This document shows, in pieces, positions 8,527 through 17,427 of a DNA stretch of 41,741 bases. The position numbers and the translations under genes were made by a program. The stretch comes from an uncultured Collinsella sp. (lineage in GTDB: Bacteria > Actinomycetota > Coriobacteriia > Coriobacteriales > Coriobacteriaceae), in contig CABQLM010000009.1 in NCBI GenBank assembly GCA_902465105.1, positions 1-41,741 of the forward strand. The letters run 5' to 3'. How positions within the stretch are numbered: the stretch's first letter is position 1; the number at the start of each line of letters is the position of its first letter. The notes under the pieces are model-generated. The model was not told the origin of the DNA and searched no databases. It saw only the letters and a program-made list of their open reading frames with translations.

Positions 8527-8700
8527 TTGGTAAAGCGATTTAGTAAATTACTTGCATCTGACCTGCGAGTTTATTGAAGTGGTATCTTCATAGGATAACC
8601 ATTTTTATCTACCATTTACCGCTCGTTTTAGCACGTTTACCAAACCGCGCATCCTCTTCTCATGTCGGCATAAAACCCGCCGTATAGTTCCCTCACGGCC
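8527..8700 (+). promoter_or_regulatory. ppdK upstream region with phased TTTACC-like boxes
   Basis: This A+T-rich gap holds AGTAAATTACT (8542-8552, palindrome), ATAACC (8595-8600), TTTACC (8615-8620) and TTTACC (8636-8641), the last three spaced about 20-21 bases apart, plus an inverted GGTAAA near 8529. A possible -10 TATAGT lies at 8683-8688, without a good -35. The phasing suggests operator sites, but no regulator can be named. Confidence 0.35.
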
Positions 8701-8763
8701 CGCATCTGGTGGGTCGATTCGTTACCACGGTCGTGTGCGAGAGCGCATGGAAGGGGAAGTATC

Positions 8764-11514
8764 GTGAGCGATTGCAAGAGGGTTTACCGTTTTGGCACCG
8801 ACGCCCAGGGCACTTGCGTGACTGATGGCGACAAGTCCATGAACTTTGTGCTTGGCGGCAAGGGCGCGAATCTTGCCGAGATGAGCCGCATCGGCCTGCC
8901 GGTGCCCGGTGGCTTTACCATTACCTGCCAGACCTGCGTCGAGTATTCCGGTGCCGGCAACGTGTGGTCCGAAGGCGCACTCGATGAGATCGTTGCCGCC
9001 GAGGCAGACCTCGAGGCTCGCTGCGGCAAGAAACTCGGTGACGCCAACGACCCGCTGCTCGTATCGGTGCGCTCGGGCGCTCCGTTCTCCATGCCCGGCA
9101 TGATGGACACGGTTCTCAACCTGGGTCTCAACGACGATTCCGTCAAGGGCCTCATCACGCAGACGCAGAACCCGCGCTTTGCCTGGGACAGCTATCGTCG
9201 CTTTATCCAGATGTTCTCCAACGTCGTCATGGGCGTCGACGCCGATCTGTTCGAGAACGCCCTCACCCAGGCCCGCCTGGTCGCCGGCGTCCGCGTCGAC
9301 TCCGAGCTTTCGGCCGAGGACCTGCAGGAGCTCGTCGAGACCTTTAAGGGCATCTTCTCCGATAACGTCGAGGCCGATCTGTATCCCGAGCTCGAGGTTG
9401 CCGATGGCAAGCCCGTCTTCCCGCATGACCCGGAGCTCCAGCTGCGCCTTGCCATCCAGGCCGTCTTTGGCAGTTGGATGAACGAGCGCGCCTGCATCTA
9501 CCGCAAACAGCATGGTATTTCCGACGAGCTCGGTACTGCCGTCAACGTCCAGGTCATGGCCTTTGGCAACAAGGGCGAGACCTCCGCGACCGGCGTCGCC
9601 TTTACGCGCAACCCGGCCGACGGCACAAAGGAGTTCTACGGCGACTTTCTGGTCAACGCCCAGGGCGAGGACGTCGTCGCCGGCATCCGCAACACCGAGC
9701 CCATTGCCGGTCTCAAATCCACTCCGGGCCTTGAGTCTGCAGGTGAAGAGCTCGAGCGTGTGTTCCTGACGCTCGAGGATCATTACCGCGATATGTGCGA
9801 TATTGAGTTCACCATCGAGCAGGGCAAGCTCTGGATGCTCCAGACACGCGTGGGCAAGCGCACCGCCACTGCCGCGCTGCGCATCGCCATCGAGATGGTC
9901 GAGGAGGGTCTGATTACCCGCGAGGAGGCCGTGAGCCGCATCGATCCCGCACAACTCGATCAGCTCCTGCACCCGCAGTTCGATGCTTCCAAGAAGTACG
10001 AGGCGCTGGCCACGGGTCTTAACGCCAGCCCTGGTGCTGCCGTGGGCGAGGTCGTGTTCTCGAGCGATGACGCCGTTGCGCGTTCCGCCGAGGGCCACAA
10101 GGTTATCCTGGTTCGTTGGGAGACCAATCCCGACGACCTGAAGGGCATGGTTGCCGCCGAGGGCATCCTGACCAGCCACGGTGGCAAGACGAGCCATGCC
10201 GCCGTTATCGCCCGTGGCATGGGTACGCCCTGCGTCTGCGGCGTTGAGCGCTTCCACATCGATGCCGTCGAGAAGGTCGTGCGCATCGAGGGCAGCGACC
10301 GTGTGCTTCACGAGGGCGACATCATCTCCATCGATGGCACTCGGGGCATCGTCGTGGACGGTCCCGTCGACCTGGTCTCCGCCGAGCTTACCGGCGACCT
10401 GGACACCATTCTGTCCTGGGCCGACGAAATTCGCCTGGACGAGACCGGTGGCCACGCCAACCATGTGCGCGTCAACGCCGACAACCCCGAGGATGCCGAG
10501 CTCGCACTCGAGTTTGGCGCCGAGGCTATTGGCCTGTGCCGCACCGAGCACATGTTCCTGGGCGACCGTAAGAACATCATCCAGAGCTTTATCCTGTCCG
10601 ACGATGAGGGCGTGAAGCAGCAGGCCCTCGCCGATCTGCTCAAGGTTCAGACGGAGGACTTCCTGGCCATGTTCAAGACCATGTCCGGTCGCGATGTGGT
10701 CGTTCGTCTACTCGATCCGCCGCTGCATGAGTTCCTAGATAATCCTCGCGAGCTCGAGGTCGCCATCACCAAGAAGGAAGCCACTGGCGCCGGCGAGGAA
10801 GAGCTTGCCGCCCTGCGTGCCCGCCTGCGTCGCATCGACGGCATGGTCGAGTCCAACCCGATGCTCGGCCTGCGCGGCGTGCGCCTGTCCGTCGTCTTTG
10901 GCGATCTGCCGCTCATGCAGGTTCGCGCCGTCGCCACGGCCGCTGCCCGCCTTATCAAGGAGGGCGTCGACCCGCGTCCCGAGATCATGGTTCCGCTCGT
11001 CTCCATCACGGAAGAGCATGTCCAGACCCGCGAGGTCATCGAGCACGTGATCGCCGAGGTTTCCGCCGAAGAGGGTGTCGAGCTCAGCATTCCCGTGGGC
11101 ACGATGCTCGAGCTGCCGCGCGCCTGCATGGTCGCCGATGAGATCGCCCGCCATGCCGACTTCTTCTGCTTTGGTACCAACGACCTTACCCAGACGACCT
11201 TCGGTTTCTCGCGCGACGACGCCGAGGCCAAGTTCATCCCGCTGTACCTGCACAAGAAGATCCTGAAGGACAATCCCTTCGAGACCATCGACACGGCGGT
11301 GCTCGAGCTGGTGCGCATGGCCGTCGAGAAGGGCCGCGCTACCAACCCCAGCATGCACTTTGGCGTGTGCGGCGAGCACGGAGGCGATCCCAAGTCCATT
11401 AAGGGCCTGTTTAACGTGGCCGACGTGGACTACGTGTCCTGCTCGCCCTACCGTGTGCCGCTTGCGCGCTTGGCTGCCGCCCAGGCCAAGCTCGAGTCCA
11501 AGCGCTCTGCTTAG
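8764..11514 (+). CDS. ppdK: Pyruvate, phosphate dikinase
   Basis: Interconverts pyruvate, ATP and Pi with PEP, AMP and PPi, serving glycolysis or gluconeogenesis in anaerobes. The 916-residue enzyme has the ATP-grasp domain (GGKGANLAEM at 31-40; SVRSGAPFSMPGMMDT at 101-116), the swivelling phosphohistidine domain (GGKTSHAAVIARG at 473-485, His478) and the C-terminal PEP/pyruvate barrel with catalytic Cys869 in FGVCGEHGGDP. Thr476, two residues before the histidine, is the position phosphorylated by PDRP-type regulators, one of which is encoded just upstream. The GTG start has GGGGA six bases before it. A hairpin terminator follows. Confidence 0.97.
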   Translation: MSDCKRVYRFGTDAQGTCVTDGDKSMNFVLGGKGANLAEMSRIGLPVPGGFTITCQTCVEYSGAGNVWSEGALDEIVAAEADLEARCGKKLGDANDPLLVSVRSGAPFSMPGMMDTVLNLGLNDDSVKGLITQTQNPRFAWDSYRRFIQMFSNVVMGVDADLFENALTQARLVAGVRVDSELSAEDLQELVETFKGIFSDNVEADLYPELEVADGKPVFPHDPELQLRLAIQAVFGSWMNERACIYRKQHGISDELGTAVNVQVMAFGNKGETSATGVAFTRNPADGTKEFYGDFLVNAQGEDVVAGIRNTEPIAGLKSTPGLESAGEELERVFLTLEDHYRDMCDIEFTIEQGKLWMLQTRVGKRTATAALRIAIEMVEEGLITREEAVSRIDPAQLDQLLHPQFDASKKYEALATGLNASPGAAVGEVVFSSDDAVARSAEGHKVILVRWETNPDDLKGMVAAEGILTSHGGKTSHAAVIARGMGTPCVCGVERFHIDAVEKVVRIEGSDRVLHEGDIISIDGTRGIVVDGPVDLVSAELTGDLDTILSWADEIRLDETGGHANHVRVNADNPEDAELALEFGAEAIGLCRTEHMFLGDRKNIIQSFILSDDEGVKQQALADLLKVQTEDFLAMFKTMSGRDVVVRLLDPPLHEFLDNPRELEVAITKKEATGAGEEELAALRARLRRIDGMVESNPMLGLRGVRLSVVFGDLPLMQVRAVATAAARLIKEGVDPRPEIMVPLVSITEEHVQTREVIEHVIAEVSAEEGVELSIPVGTMLELPRACMVADEIARHADFFCFGTNDLTQTTFGFSRDDAEAKFIPLYLHKKILKDNPFETIDTAVLELVRMAVEKGRATNPSMHFGVCGEHGGDPKSIKGLFNVADVDYVSCSPYRVPLARLAAAQAKLESKRSA

Positions 11515-11552
11515 CGTTTTGCGTCTAGACGCCTAGCGTAGCCCCCTTCCTG

Positions 11553-11586
11553 CCGCCCGTCTCATTCGTGAGGCGGGCGGTTGTCA
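11553..11586 (+). terminator. Terminator after ppdK, UUCG-capped
   Basis: CCGCCCGTCTCA pairs with TGAGGCGGGCGG around a TTCG tetraloop (11553-11580), a 12-pair stem with one wobble. Only a weak T-tract (TTGTCAT) follows. Confidence 0.75.
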
Positions 11587-11626
11587 TGTGCTGGTTTTGT
11601 CTTTTTGTCTGCGTAAAAAATTGTTC

Positions 11627-11654
11627 TTGCAGCAGAAACCCGCGCGTGTATACT
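11627..11654 (+). promoter_or_regulatory. rplS promoter
   Basis: TTGCAG (11627-11632), 16-base spacer, TATACT (11649-11654). It predicts a leader of about 60 bases containing the GTGCCG/CGGCAC hairpin at 11676-11699. Confidence 0.6.
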
Positions 11655-11675
11655 CAAATACGTTTGTTCAACTAC

Positions 11676-11699
11676 GTGCCGGCCAAGGTGGTACGGCAC
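11676..11699 (+). promoter_or_regulatory. Hairpin in the rplS leader
   Basis: GTGCCG (11676-11681) pairs with CGGCAC (11694-11699) over a 12-base loop, between the predicted transcription start and the rplS Shine-Dalgarno. Ribosomal-protein leaders often contain autoregulatory structures; whether this one does is unknown. Confidence 0.4.
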
Positions 11700-11723
11700 C
11701 TCTAGAAGAGTAAGGAATTGCAC

Positions 11724-12065
11724 ATGGATTACATCCGCGCAATCGAGCGCCAGCAGATCCGCGAGGACATCCCGCAGGTTCGCGTTGGCGACAACGTCAA
11801 GGTCCACTACCGCATTAAGGAAGGCGACCGCGAGCGCATCCAGGTCTTCCAGGGCGACGTCATCCGCATGGCTGGTGCCGGTTCCCGCGAGACCTTCACC
11901 GTCCGCAAGATTTCCTTCGGTGTCGGTGTCGAGCGTACCTTCCCGCTTCACAGCCCCAAGATCGGCAAGCTCGAGGTTGTCCGCCATGGTCGCGTCCGTC
12001 GCGCCAAGCTGTATTACCTCCGCGACAAGGTGGGCAAGGCTGCTCGTATTCCCGAGAAGCGCTAA
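11724..12065 (+). CDS. rplS: 50S ribosomal protein L19
   Basis: L19 lies at the 30S-50S interface of the large subunit. The product (113 residues from ATG 11724) is recognisable throughout: [17 protein letters not shown], the [10 protein letters not shown] strand, the [22 protein letters not shown] segment and the C-terminal [24 protein letters not shown] 11724 was chosen over TTG 11718 because AAGGA (11712-11716) is seven bases upstream of it. The gene is transcribed alone: own promoter, own leader hairpin and two hairpins immediately after the stop. Confidence 0.97.
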   Translation: MDYIRAIERQQIREDIPQVRVGDNVKVHYRIKEGDRERIQVFQGDVIRMAGAGSRETFTVRKISFGVGVERTFPLHSPKIGKLEVVRHGRVRRAKLYYLRDKVGKAARIPEKR

Positions 12066-12080
12066 GACGATCGCAGCGTC

Positions 12081-12129
12081 TGTCCGCTCATTTGGACAAA
12101 AGGGTCACCTTCGGGTGGCCCTTCTTTTT
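12081..12129 (+). terminator. Terminator after rplS
   Basis: A small TGTCC/GGACA hairpin (12081-12098) is followed by AGGGTCACC-TTCG-GGTGGCCC (12101-12121), another UUCG-capped stem, and CTTTTT (12124-12129). A good intrinsic terminator. Confidence 0.85.
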
Positions 12130-12157
12130 ACTGATTCGCATGCAAGGAGGCCCCGGT

Positions 12158-12946
12158 ATGGCCAACATGACAAGCTCGGTTTCGGCGTCCCAGGTGGCCG
12201 GCGAGTTGGCTAGTGCCACGTTTGAGGAGATTCCCGCCCTGGTCGAGCATTATCGCGAGGACCCGCGCCAGCAGGTCATCAAAGCCTGCGAACGCGCCAT
12301 GAAGCGTCATGCCAAGGAGCTCGCCGAGCGCGAGCGCGTTAATGGCATGTACGAGCTTATGCGTGAGCTCGGTGGCGATGGGGTCGTCGTCGGCGTTGAC
12401 GAAGTGGGACGGGGCTCGGTCGCCGGCCCTCTCACGGTATGTGCTGTGTGCTTGCCCATGGAGCCACACGTTTGGGGGATTAACGATTCAAAAAAACTCA
12501 CCCCGGCCCGTCGCGAGCTGCTTGCCGTCAAGATTGCCGAGGTGGCCACTGCGGTTGGGTACTGCCATATCGCCCCTGCGGATATTGATGAGATAGGCAT
12601 GGCGCGCGCCATTCGCGCGGCCGTTGCTGGCGCCGTGGCCGATACGGGCCTGGAACCCGATTGCGTTCTCATGGACGGTAATCCGCTGGGTGCCGTTCCC
12701 AACGAGCGTGATGTTGTTAAAGGCGATGCCAAGATTGCCTGCATTGCCGCGGCGTCTATTATGGCCAAGGTTACGCGTGACGAGATGATGGTCGAATACG
12801 ATGCCGAATACCCTGAATACCATCTTGCCGAGTCGAAGGGCTACGCTAGTCCTGAACACATTGCCGCCATTCGCGAGCACGGTCTTTGTCCGCTGCACCG
12901 CGTGAGTTTCTGCGGTAATTTTTTGCAGACCGAGCGCCTTTTTTAG
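12158..12946 (+). CDS. rnhB: Ribonuclease HII
   Basis: Cleaves RNA in RNA-DNA hybrids and at single ribonucleotides in DNA. The catalytic carboxylates are visible: Asp81/Glu82 in GVDEVGRGSVAGPL, Asp173 in LMDGNP and Asp208 in AKVTRDEMM; DSKKLT (110-115) is also typical. ATG 12158 is preceded by AAGGAGG (12144-12150) with seven-base spacing, much better than the upstream in-frame codons that overlap the rplS terminator. An N-terminal extension of about 75 residues precedes the catalytic domain; similar helical extensions occur in other Gram-positive RNase HII proteins, but its role here is unknown. Confidence 0.95.
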   Translation: MANMTSSVSASQVAGELASATFEEIPALVEHYREDPRQQVIKACERAMKRHAKELAERERVNGMYELMRELGGDGVVVGVDEVGRGSVAGPLTVCAVCLPMEPHVWGINDSKKLTPARRELLAVKIAEVATAVGYCHIAPADIDEIGMARAIRAAVAGAVADTGLEPDCVLMDGNPLGAVPNERDVVKGDAKIACIAAASIMAKVTRDEMMVEYDAEYPEYHLAESKGYASPEHIAAIREHGLCPLHRVSFCGNFLQTERLF

Positions 12947-12992
12947 GGCAAATATGGAGATGGCAACTTCTGAGGTTTTATAAACCTGCTGG

Positions 12993-13036
12993 TAGGGGCC
13001 GCACGCAACACGATTGTTGCGTGCGGCCCCTAATTT
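12993..13036. terminator. Perfect 18-base-pair palindrome between rnhB and yraN
   Basis: TAGGGGCCGCACGCAACA (12993-13010) is exactly complementary to 13015-13032 around CGAT. A smaller AGGTTT/AAACCT hairpin precedes it (12973-12987). ATTTGTT follows, a poor T-tract, so termination on the forward strand is the simplest but not the only reading. Confidence 0.6.
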
Positions 13037-13134
13037 GTTGGCATTTGGTTGGACTTTGGTTTGCTTCTGCTACTTACCCGCAAGAAGGGCGGCCTCATGA
13101 TCGGGCCAATACCGTGTGCGGGAAAGGAGACCCC

Positions 13135-13620
13135 ATGTGTGCCGCAAGTGCAAAGAGCAAGACGCAACAGCTCAAAGAGCTTTGGGATAACGGGGAGATT
13201 GATTGCGCCTCGATCACGCCCGAGTTTATCAAGGGCCTCAGTCCTCGAGAGCTGGGCATGTTGGGTGAGCTGATTGCAATCGAGTACTTCCATGAGCGCG
13301 GTTATTCGCTGCTGGAGCAGGGCTACCGGTGTTCTGAGGGCGAGGCCGATCTGGTGCTGCTCGATGAGCTCGATGATGTGGTGGTGATGGCCGAGGTCAA
13401 GACCAGGCGGGTTGCGCTGGATTGCAACGCGCGGGTATTCCCCGAGGAGGCGGTAAATGCCCAAAAGCAGCGTCGCTATCGTCGTATCGCGAGCTGTTAC
13501 CTCATGGAGCACTATCCCCTTAAGGCGATTCGATTCGACGCGGTGGGCGTTACTATCCGCGGCGGGCATATCGCCGAGATTGAGCATCAGTACAACGCGT
13601 TCGATTGGCAGGTGTCGTGA
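13135..13620 (+). CDS. yraN: YraN family (UPF0102) endonuclease-like protein
   Basis: A small protein of the restriction-endonuclease-like fold whose exact cellular role is unsettled; relatives are linked to DNA processing. In the 161-residue product the nuclease-like core shows GELIAIEYFHERGY (44-57), the EGEADLVLLD strand with Asp72, and AEVKTRR with Glu87 and Lys89, matching the E..D..ExK pattern. The ATG at 13135 has AAGGAG five bases upstream; the frame extends further 5' across the palindrome but without conserved sequence. The stop overlaps the comM start (TGATG). The first 35 residues are longer than in most members. Confidence 0.88.
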   Translation: MCAASAKSKTQQLKELWDNGEIDCASITPEFIKGLSPRELGMLGELIAIEYFHERGYSLLEQGYRCSEGEADLVLLDELDDVVVMAEVKTRRVALDCNARVFPEEAVNAQKQRRYRRIASCYLMEHYPLKAIRFDAVGVTIRGGHIAEIEHQYNAFDWQVS

Positions 13621-15143
13621 TGGCGTTCGATACCTTTGCCGTTCACGCGGCCTGTATTCGTGGCGTCGAGGCGATTCCCGTTACGGTTGAAGTGTCGCTT
13701 GCGGGCGGTATCCCGGGCATCCAGATGCTCGGCATTCCAAGTATGGAGGTGATGGAGTCGCGTGGCCGCATACGCTGCGCGATGCGCTCGGCGGGTTTTG
13801 AGATTCCACGAGCGGGTATTACCGTCAACCTGGCTCCGGGTGACATCCGTAAAACAGGCAGTGGCTTTGACCTTCCGATTGCCGTCGCGGTGCTAGCGGC
13901 CGATGCACAGATTCCCCGCGACCATTTAGACCATTGCCTTATTGCCGGCGAGCTTGGGCTGGATGGTACGGTACTGCCTGTCAAAGGCGAGGTTGCGTTT
14001 CAATTGTTGGCGCGCGATATGGGCCTGTCCTTTATCGCGGGAAGGTCTGACCAGCATGTGCCGCTTGCCGGTGTGGACTGTGGCTTTATTGACCATCTGT
14101 CTCAGCTCGCCCGGGGCATGAGCGAGGCGGCTCGGCATTATCTGGATTCCGATGGCGTCGAGGTGTCATTTGAACCGGAACTCGATTATGCCGATGTACT
14201 GGGGCAGGAGGTTGCCAAGCGCGGAATCGCGCTTGCGGCGGCGGGGGAGCTCGGCCTGCTTATGATTGGCTCGCCAGGCTCGGGTAAGACCATGCTTGCG
14301 CGCCGTATGACGGGCATTTTGCCCGAGCTTTCCGTCGAGGATCAGCAGGAGGCTCTGTGCATCCATTCGGTTCTGGGCGAGAACATCGACGCTCTGCTGG
14401 CTGGTCATCGTCCTTTCCGCAGTCCCCATCACAGTATTTCGACCGCTGGTCTTATTGGCGGCGGACGGCCGGTGCACCCTGGTGAGATTAGTCTGGCGCA
14501 CGGCGGCGTGCTCTTTTTGGATGAGCTTGCCGAGTTTCCCAATGGCGTGCTGCAGACACTCCGTCAGCCCATCGAGCGCGGCTATGTCAAAATCGTACGC
14601 GTTGACGGGGCCTTCACGTTTCCCTCGCGGTTCCAACTGCTTGCCGCGAGCAATCCCTGCCCCTGCGGTTTTTTGGGCGATCGCGAGGTGCCCTGCCGGT
14701 GCTCGGCATCGATGGTCGAGCGCTACCGGTCCAAGCTGCGCGGCCCCTTGGCCGACCGTATCGACTTGATGATTGACGTGACCCGCCCCGATCCGCAGGT
14801 GATTATCGAGGGCGCCGAGGGCATGTCGTCGGCTGAGTTGCGCGACTACGTTGTCCGCGGCCGGGCCTTTCGTGCCTGGCGCGAGGCCCATATGGACGAT
14901 GCGGACGCGGAGACCCAGGATGATGAGTCTCGCTCTATCGATGGCGTTGTGTCGACCTTTGCGCTCGATGGGGCAGCGGAAAAGTGCGTGCTCGGCCTGT
15001 CGAAGCGTACGCATCTTACCGGTCGCGGCATCGTGCGCCTGGTGCGTATCGCGCGCACGATCGCCGATGTCGCTGAAAGCGATCGGGTGACGCAAGATCA
15101 TGTGCTCGAGGCCGCCATGTACCAGGGAAGGAGGGACCAGTGA
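13620..15143 (+). CDS. comM: ComM/YifB-type AAA+ ATPase (Mg-chelatase-like)
   Basis: ComM is a hexameric AAA+ helicase that promotes branch migration during integration of incoming DNA; the family is also called YifB. The 507-residue product has the N-terminal Lon-protease-like domain (1-180, without need of a catalytic function), Walker A GSPGSGKT (217-224), Walker B GGVLFLDE (295-302), the SPHHSISTAGLIGGG insert (268-282) and a C-terminal Mg-chelatase domain. The ATG shares its A with the yraN stop, so translation is probably coupled. It is followed by dprA, another recombination-mediator gene, which supports a role in DNA uptake. Confidence 0.93.
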   Translation: MAFDTFAVHAACIRGVEAIPVTVEVSLAGGIPGIQMLGIPSMEVMESRGRIRCAMRSAGFEIPRAGITVNLAPGDIRKTGSGFDLPIAVAVLAADAQIPRDHLDHCLIAGELGLDGTVLPVKGEVAFQLLARDMGLSFIAGRSDQHVPLAGVDCGFIDHLSQLARGMSEAARHYLDSDGVEVSFEPELDYADVLGQEVAKRGIALAAAGELGLLMIGSPGSGKTMLARRMTGILPELSVEDQQEALCIHSVLGENIDALLAGHRPFRSPHHSISTAGLIGGGRPVHPGEISLAHGGVLFLDELAEFPNGVLQTLRQPIERGYVKIVRVDGAFTFPSRFQLLAASNPCPCGFLGDREVPCRCSASMVERYRSKLRGPLADRIDLMIDVTRPDPQVIIEGAEGMSSAELRDYVVRGRAFRAWREAHMDDADAETQDDESRSIDGVVSTFALDGAAEKCVLGLSKRTHLTGRGIVRLVRIARTIADVAESDRVTQDHVLEAAMYQGRRDQ

Positions 15144-16075
15144 TGGACGATACCTGCATTGAGCTGCATCCCGGGGACGAGCTGTATCCATCGACCGTTC
15201 TCGAATTACCGGATGTTCCTCAGACACTTTATGTGCGCGGTGACCCAGAGGTGCTTTCGACGCCGGCGCTCTCGATTATCGGTGCACGCAAGGCGTCTCC
15301 CTACGGTCTTGCCGTCGCGGAGCTTGCGGCCAAGGTCGCGGTGGAGGCGGGCGTGACGGTTGTATCGGGCGGCGCGGTCGGTTGCGATCAGGCGTCGGGC
15401 TGGGCGACGGTCAATGCCGGCGGTAGGCATATCGTTGTACTGGGCACGGGTGCCGATGTGGCCTACCCGCGATCGAGTGCCGGACTCATTGCGCGCACGC
15501 TTGATGTGGGCGGCGCGGTCGTGTCTATCTCTCCCTGGGGCATGGGGCCTCGTAAATTCGCCTTTCCCCGCCGCAATCGAATCATCGCGGCGCTTTCGCA
15601 AGCGCTCTTTGTTTCGGAAGCCGGCATGCCATCCGGCACGTTCTCGACAGCGGAGGCCGCCATGGATTTGGGGCGTGAACTGCTTGCCGTGCCGGGATCG
15701 ATTTTATCGCCCGAGTCGCGCGGTACCAACTATCTTATCGCCAACGGGGCCTGCTGCATTGTCGACGAGGAGTCCATCGAGATGGCTATCTCTCGCATAT
15801 ACGGCACCCTGCGCTATTCGCGTCCCGATGCGCCCGGTATCGCTGATCTTGATGCTATGCAGCAGTCCGTAATGCATGCTCTCATCGCATCGCCGCTCAA
15901 GGTCGATGACATCGCCGAACTCGTCTCCCTCGATGCCGTCGGCGTACTCAAGCTCCTGGGCTCGCTCGAACTCGAGGGGCTCATTGAGCGCATGATGGAT
16001 GGAAGGTATGCGCCCTCAAAGTTTGCGCTTCACGCTCAGACGCCCTTCGGTCACAATGGAAAGCGTGTCAATTAG
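15143..16075 (+). CDS. dprA: DNA-processing protein DprA
   Basis: DprA binds incoming single-stranded DNA and loads RecA during transformation. The Rossmann-like domain contains IIGARKASPYG (45-55), VVSGGAVGCDQA (73-84), the LGTGADVAYPR strand (100-110), FPRRNRII and SPESRGTNYLIANGA. A C-terminal winged-helix region (about 240-295, DAMQQSVMHALIASPLKVDDIAEL) is present. The GG residues in SGGAVGCDQ replace the more usual SGLARGID. The ATG 15143 overlaps the comM stop; GTG 15140 is an equally coupled alternative; AAGGAGG precedes both. The 310-residue length is slightly below many homologues, which have an N-terminal SAM domain missing here. Confidence 0.92.
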   Translation: MDDTCIELHPGDELYPSTVLELPDVPQTLYVRGDPEVLSTPALSIIGARKASPYGLAVAELAAKVAVEAGVTVVSGGAVGCDQASGWATVNAGGRHIVVLGTGADVAYPRSSAGLIARTLDVGGAVVSISPWGMGPRKFAFPRRNRIIAALSQALFVSEAGMPSGTFSTAEAAMDLGRELLAVPGSILSPESRGTNYLIANGACCIVDEESIEMAISRIYGTLRYSRPDAPGIADLDAMQQSVMHALIASPLKVDDIAELVSLDAVGVLKLLGSLELEGLIERMMDGRYAPSKFALHAQTPFGHNGKRVN

Positions 16076-16089
16076 AAAGGTGTTTGCAG

Positions 16090-17427
16090 ATGCTGTTTGA
16101 TCAGGTGACGGTTATCGGTGGCGGTCTGGCGGGATCGGAATGTGCGATTCAGCTGGCAGATCGTGGGTTCGCCGTAAAACTGTGCGAGATGCGCCCGCAG
16201 GTGAGTTCTCCGGCCCACCACACCGATCACTTGGCGGAGCTCGTCTGTTCCAATTCGTTTAAGTCGACCCGTCCCGATTCTGCCGCCGGCCTGCTGAAAG
16301 CCGAGCTTCAGCGTATGGGCTCGGTACTGCTCGACTGCGCTCATCGCGCTGCCGTTCCCGCCGGTGGCGCCTTAGCGGTCGACCGCGTCAAATTCTCGGA
16401 GCTCGTCGAGGCCGAGGTCGCCGCCCGCCCCAATATCGAGGTCGTCCACGGCGAGGTCACCCAGATTCCCGAGGGGCACGTGGTCATTGCCGCTGGCCCC
16501 TTGTGCTCGCCGGCACTGAGCCAGGAGGTCATGAAGCTCGTGGGCGGCGATGCCCTGGCGTTCTTCGATGCGGCGGCTCCGATCGTCGACGCCTCGACGC
16601 TCGATATGGACGTGCTGTTCTCACAGTCGCGCTACGAGGAGCAGGGGAGTGGCGACTATCTCAATGCCCCGCTCAACAAGGAAGAGTACGAGGCCTTTAT
16701 CGAGGCGCTCACCACGGCAGATCGCGTGGTGCTCAAGGATTTTGAGGGCGGAGACCTGTTTCAAGCCTGTCAGCCTGCCGAAGAGGTTGCACGCACGGGC
16801 AAGGACGCCATCCGCTTTGGCGCCATGAAGCCCGTCGGGCTCACCGATCCGCGCACCGGTCGCCGTCCCTGGGCGGCGATTCAGCTGCGTGCCGAGAACA
16901 AGGAGAAGACCGCCTATAACCTAGTTGGCTTCCAAACCAACCTGACTTTTGGCGAGCAGAAGCGTGTCTTCCATATGGTTCCCGGTCTGGAGAACGCCGA
17001 GTTCTTCCGCTACGGCGTCATGCACCGCAATACCTTTGTCGATGCGCCGCACGTGCTCGACGGCACCTTTGCCGTGCCCGGCACGAGCGTGCGTCTGGCC
17101 GGTCAGATTACCGGTACCGAGGGGTACATGGAGGCCGTGGCGACTGGTTTGCTCGCCGCGCTCAATACCTATGCCGAGGCCATCGAGGCCGATCCCGTCA
17201 AGCTGCCGTGCGTGGGTGCCCTGGGCGCGCTCGTGGGCTACGCGACCGATTCTGCTACGGTGGGCTATCAGCCCATGCATGTTAACTTTGGCCTGGTGCC
17301 GCCGCTTGAGGATGGCAAGCGTCGCAGCAAGCGCGAGCGTTATCAGGCTTATGCCGATCGCGCTCTGGAGGCTTTGGATGCCTATCTGGAAACGCGCTCC
17401 GACCTGTTTGGAGGCGACCGGTCATAG
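16090..17427 (+). CDS. trmFO: Folate/FAD-dependent tRNA (uracil-54-C5)-methyltransferase TrmFO
   Basis: Makes ribothymidine at position 54 of the tRNA T-loop using methylenetetrahydrofolate and reduced flavin. The FAD-binding GGGLAGSE motif (10-17) and the LVCSNSFKS segment with Cys53 are present; Cys53 and Cys227 correspond in position to the two functional cysteines known in Bacillus TrmFO (53 and 226). The C-terminal NFGLVPP segment is also typical. The ATG at 16090 has GAAAGG (16075-16080) nine bases upstream. 445 residues is the normal length. Its last codons contain the GGAGG that probably serves the next gene. Confidence 0.96.
   Translation: MLFDQVTVIGGGLAGSECAIQLADRGFAVKLCEMRPQVSSPAHHTDHLAELVCSNSFKSTRPDSAAGLLKAELQRMGSVLLDCAHRAAVPAGGALAVDRVKFSELVEAEVAARPNIEVVHGEVTQIPEGHVVIAAGPLCSPALSQEVMKLVGGDALAFFDAAAPIVDASTLDMDVLFSQSRYEEQGSGDYLNAPLNKEEYEAFIEALTTADRVVLKDFEGGDLFQACQPAEEVARTGKDAIRFGAMKPVGLTDPRTGRRPWAAIQLRAENKEKTAYNLVGFQTNLTFGEQKRVFHMVPGLENAEFFRYGVMHRNTFVDAPHVLDGTFAVPGTSVRLAGQITGTEGYMEAVATGLLAALNTYAEAIEADPVKLPCVGALGALVGYATDSATVGYQPMHVNFGLVPPLEDGKRRSKRERYQAYADRALEALDAYLETRSDLFGGDRS

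Noticed and set aside
8722..10551. Reverse-strand open frame of 609 codons opposite ppdK
   Set aside because: Shadow frame; ppdK is complete on the other strand.
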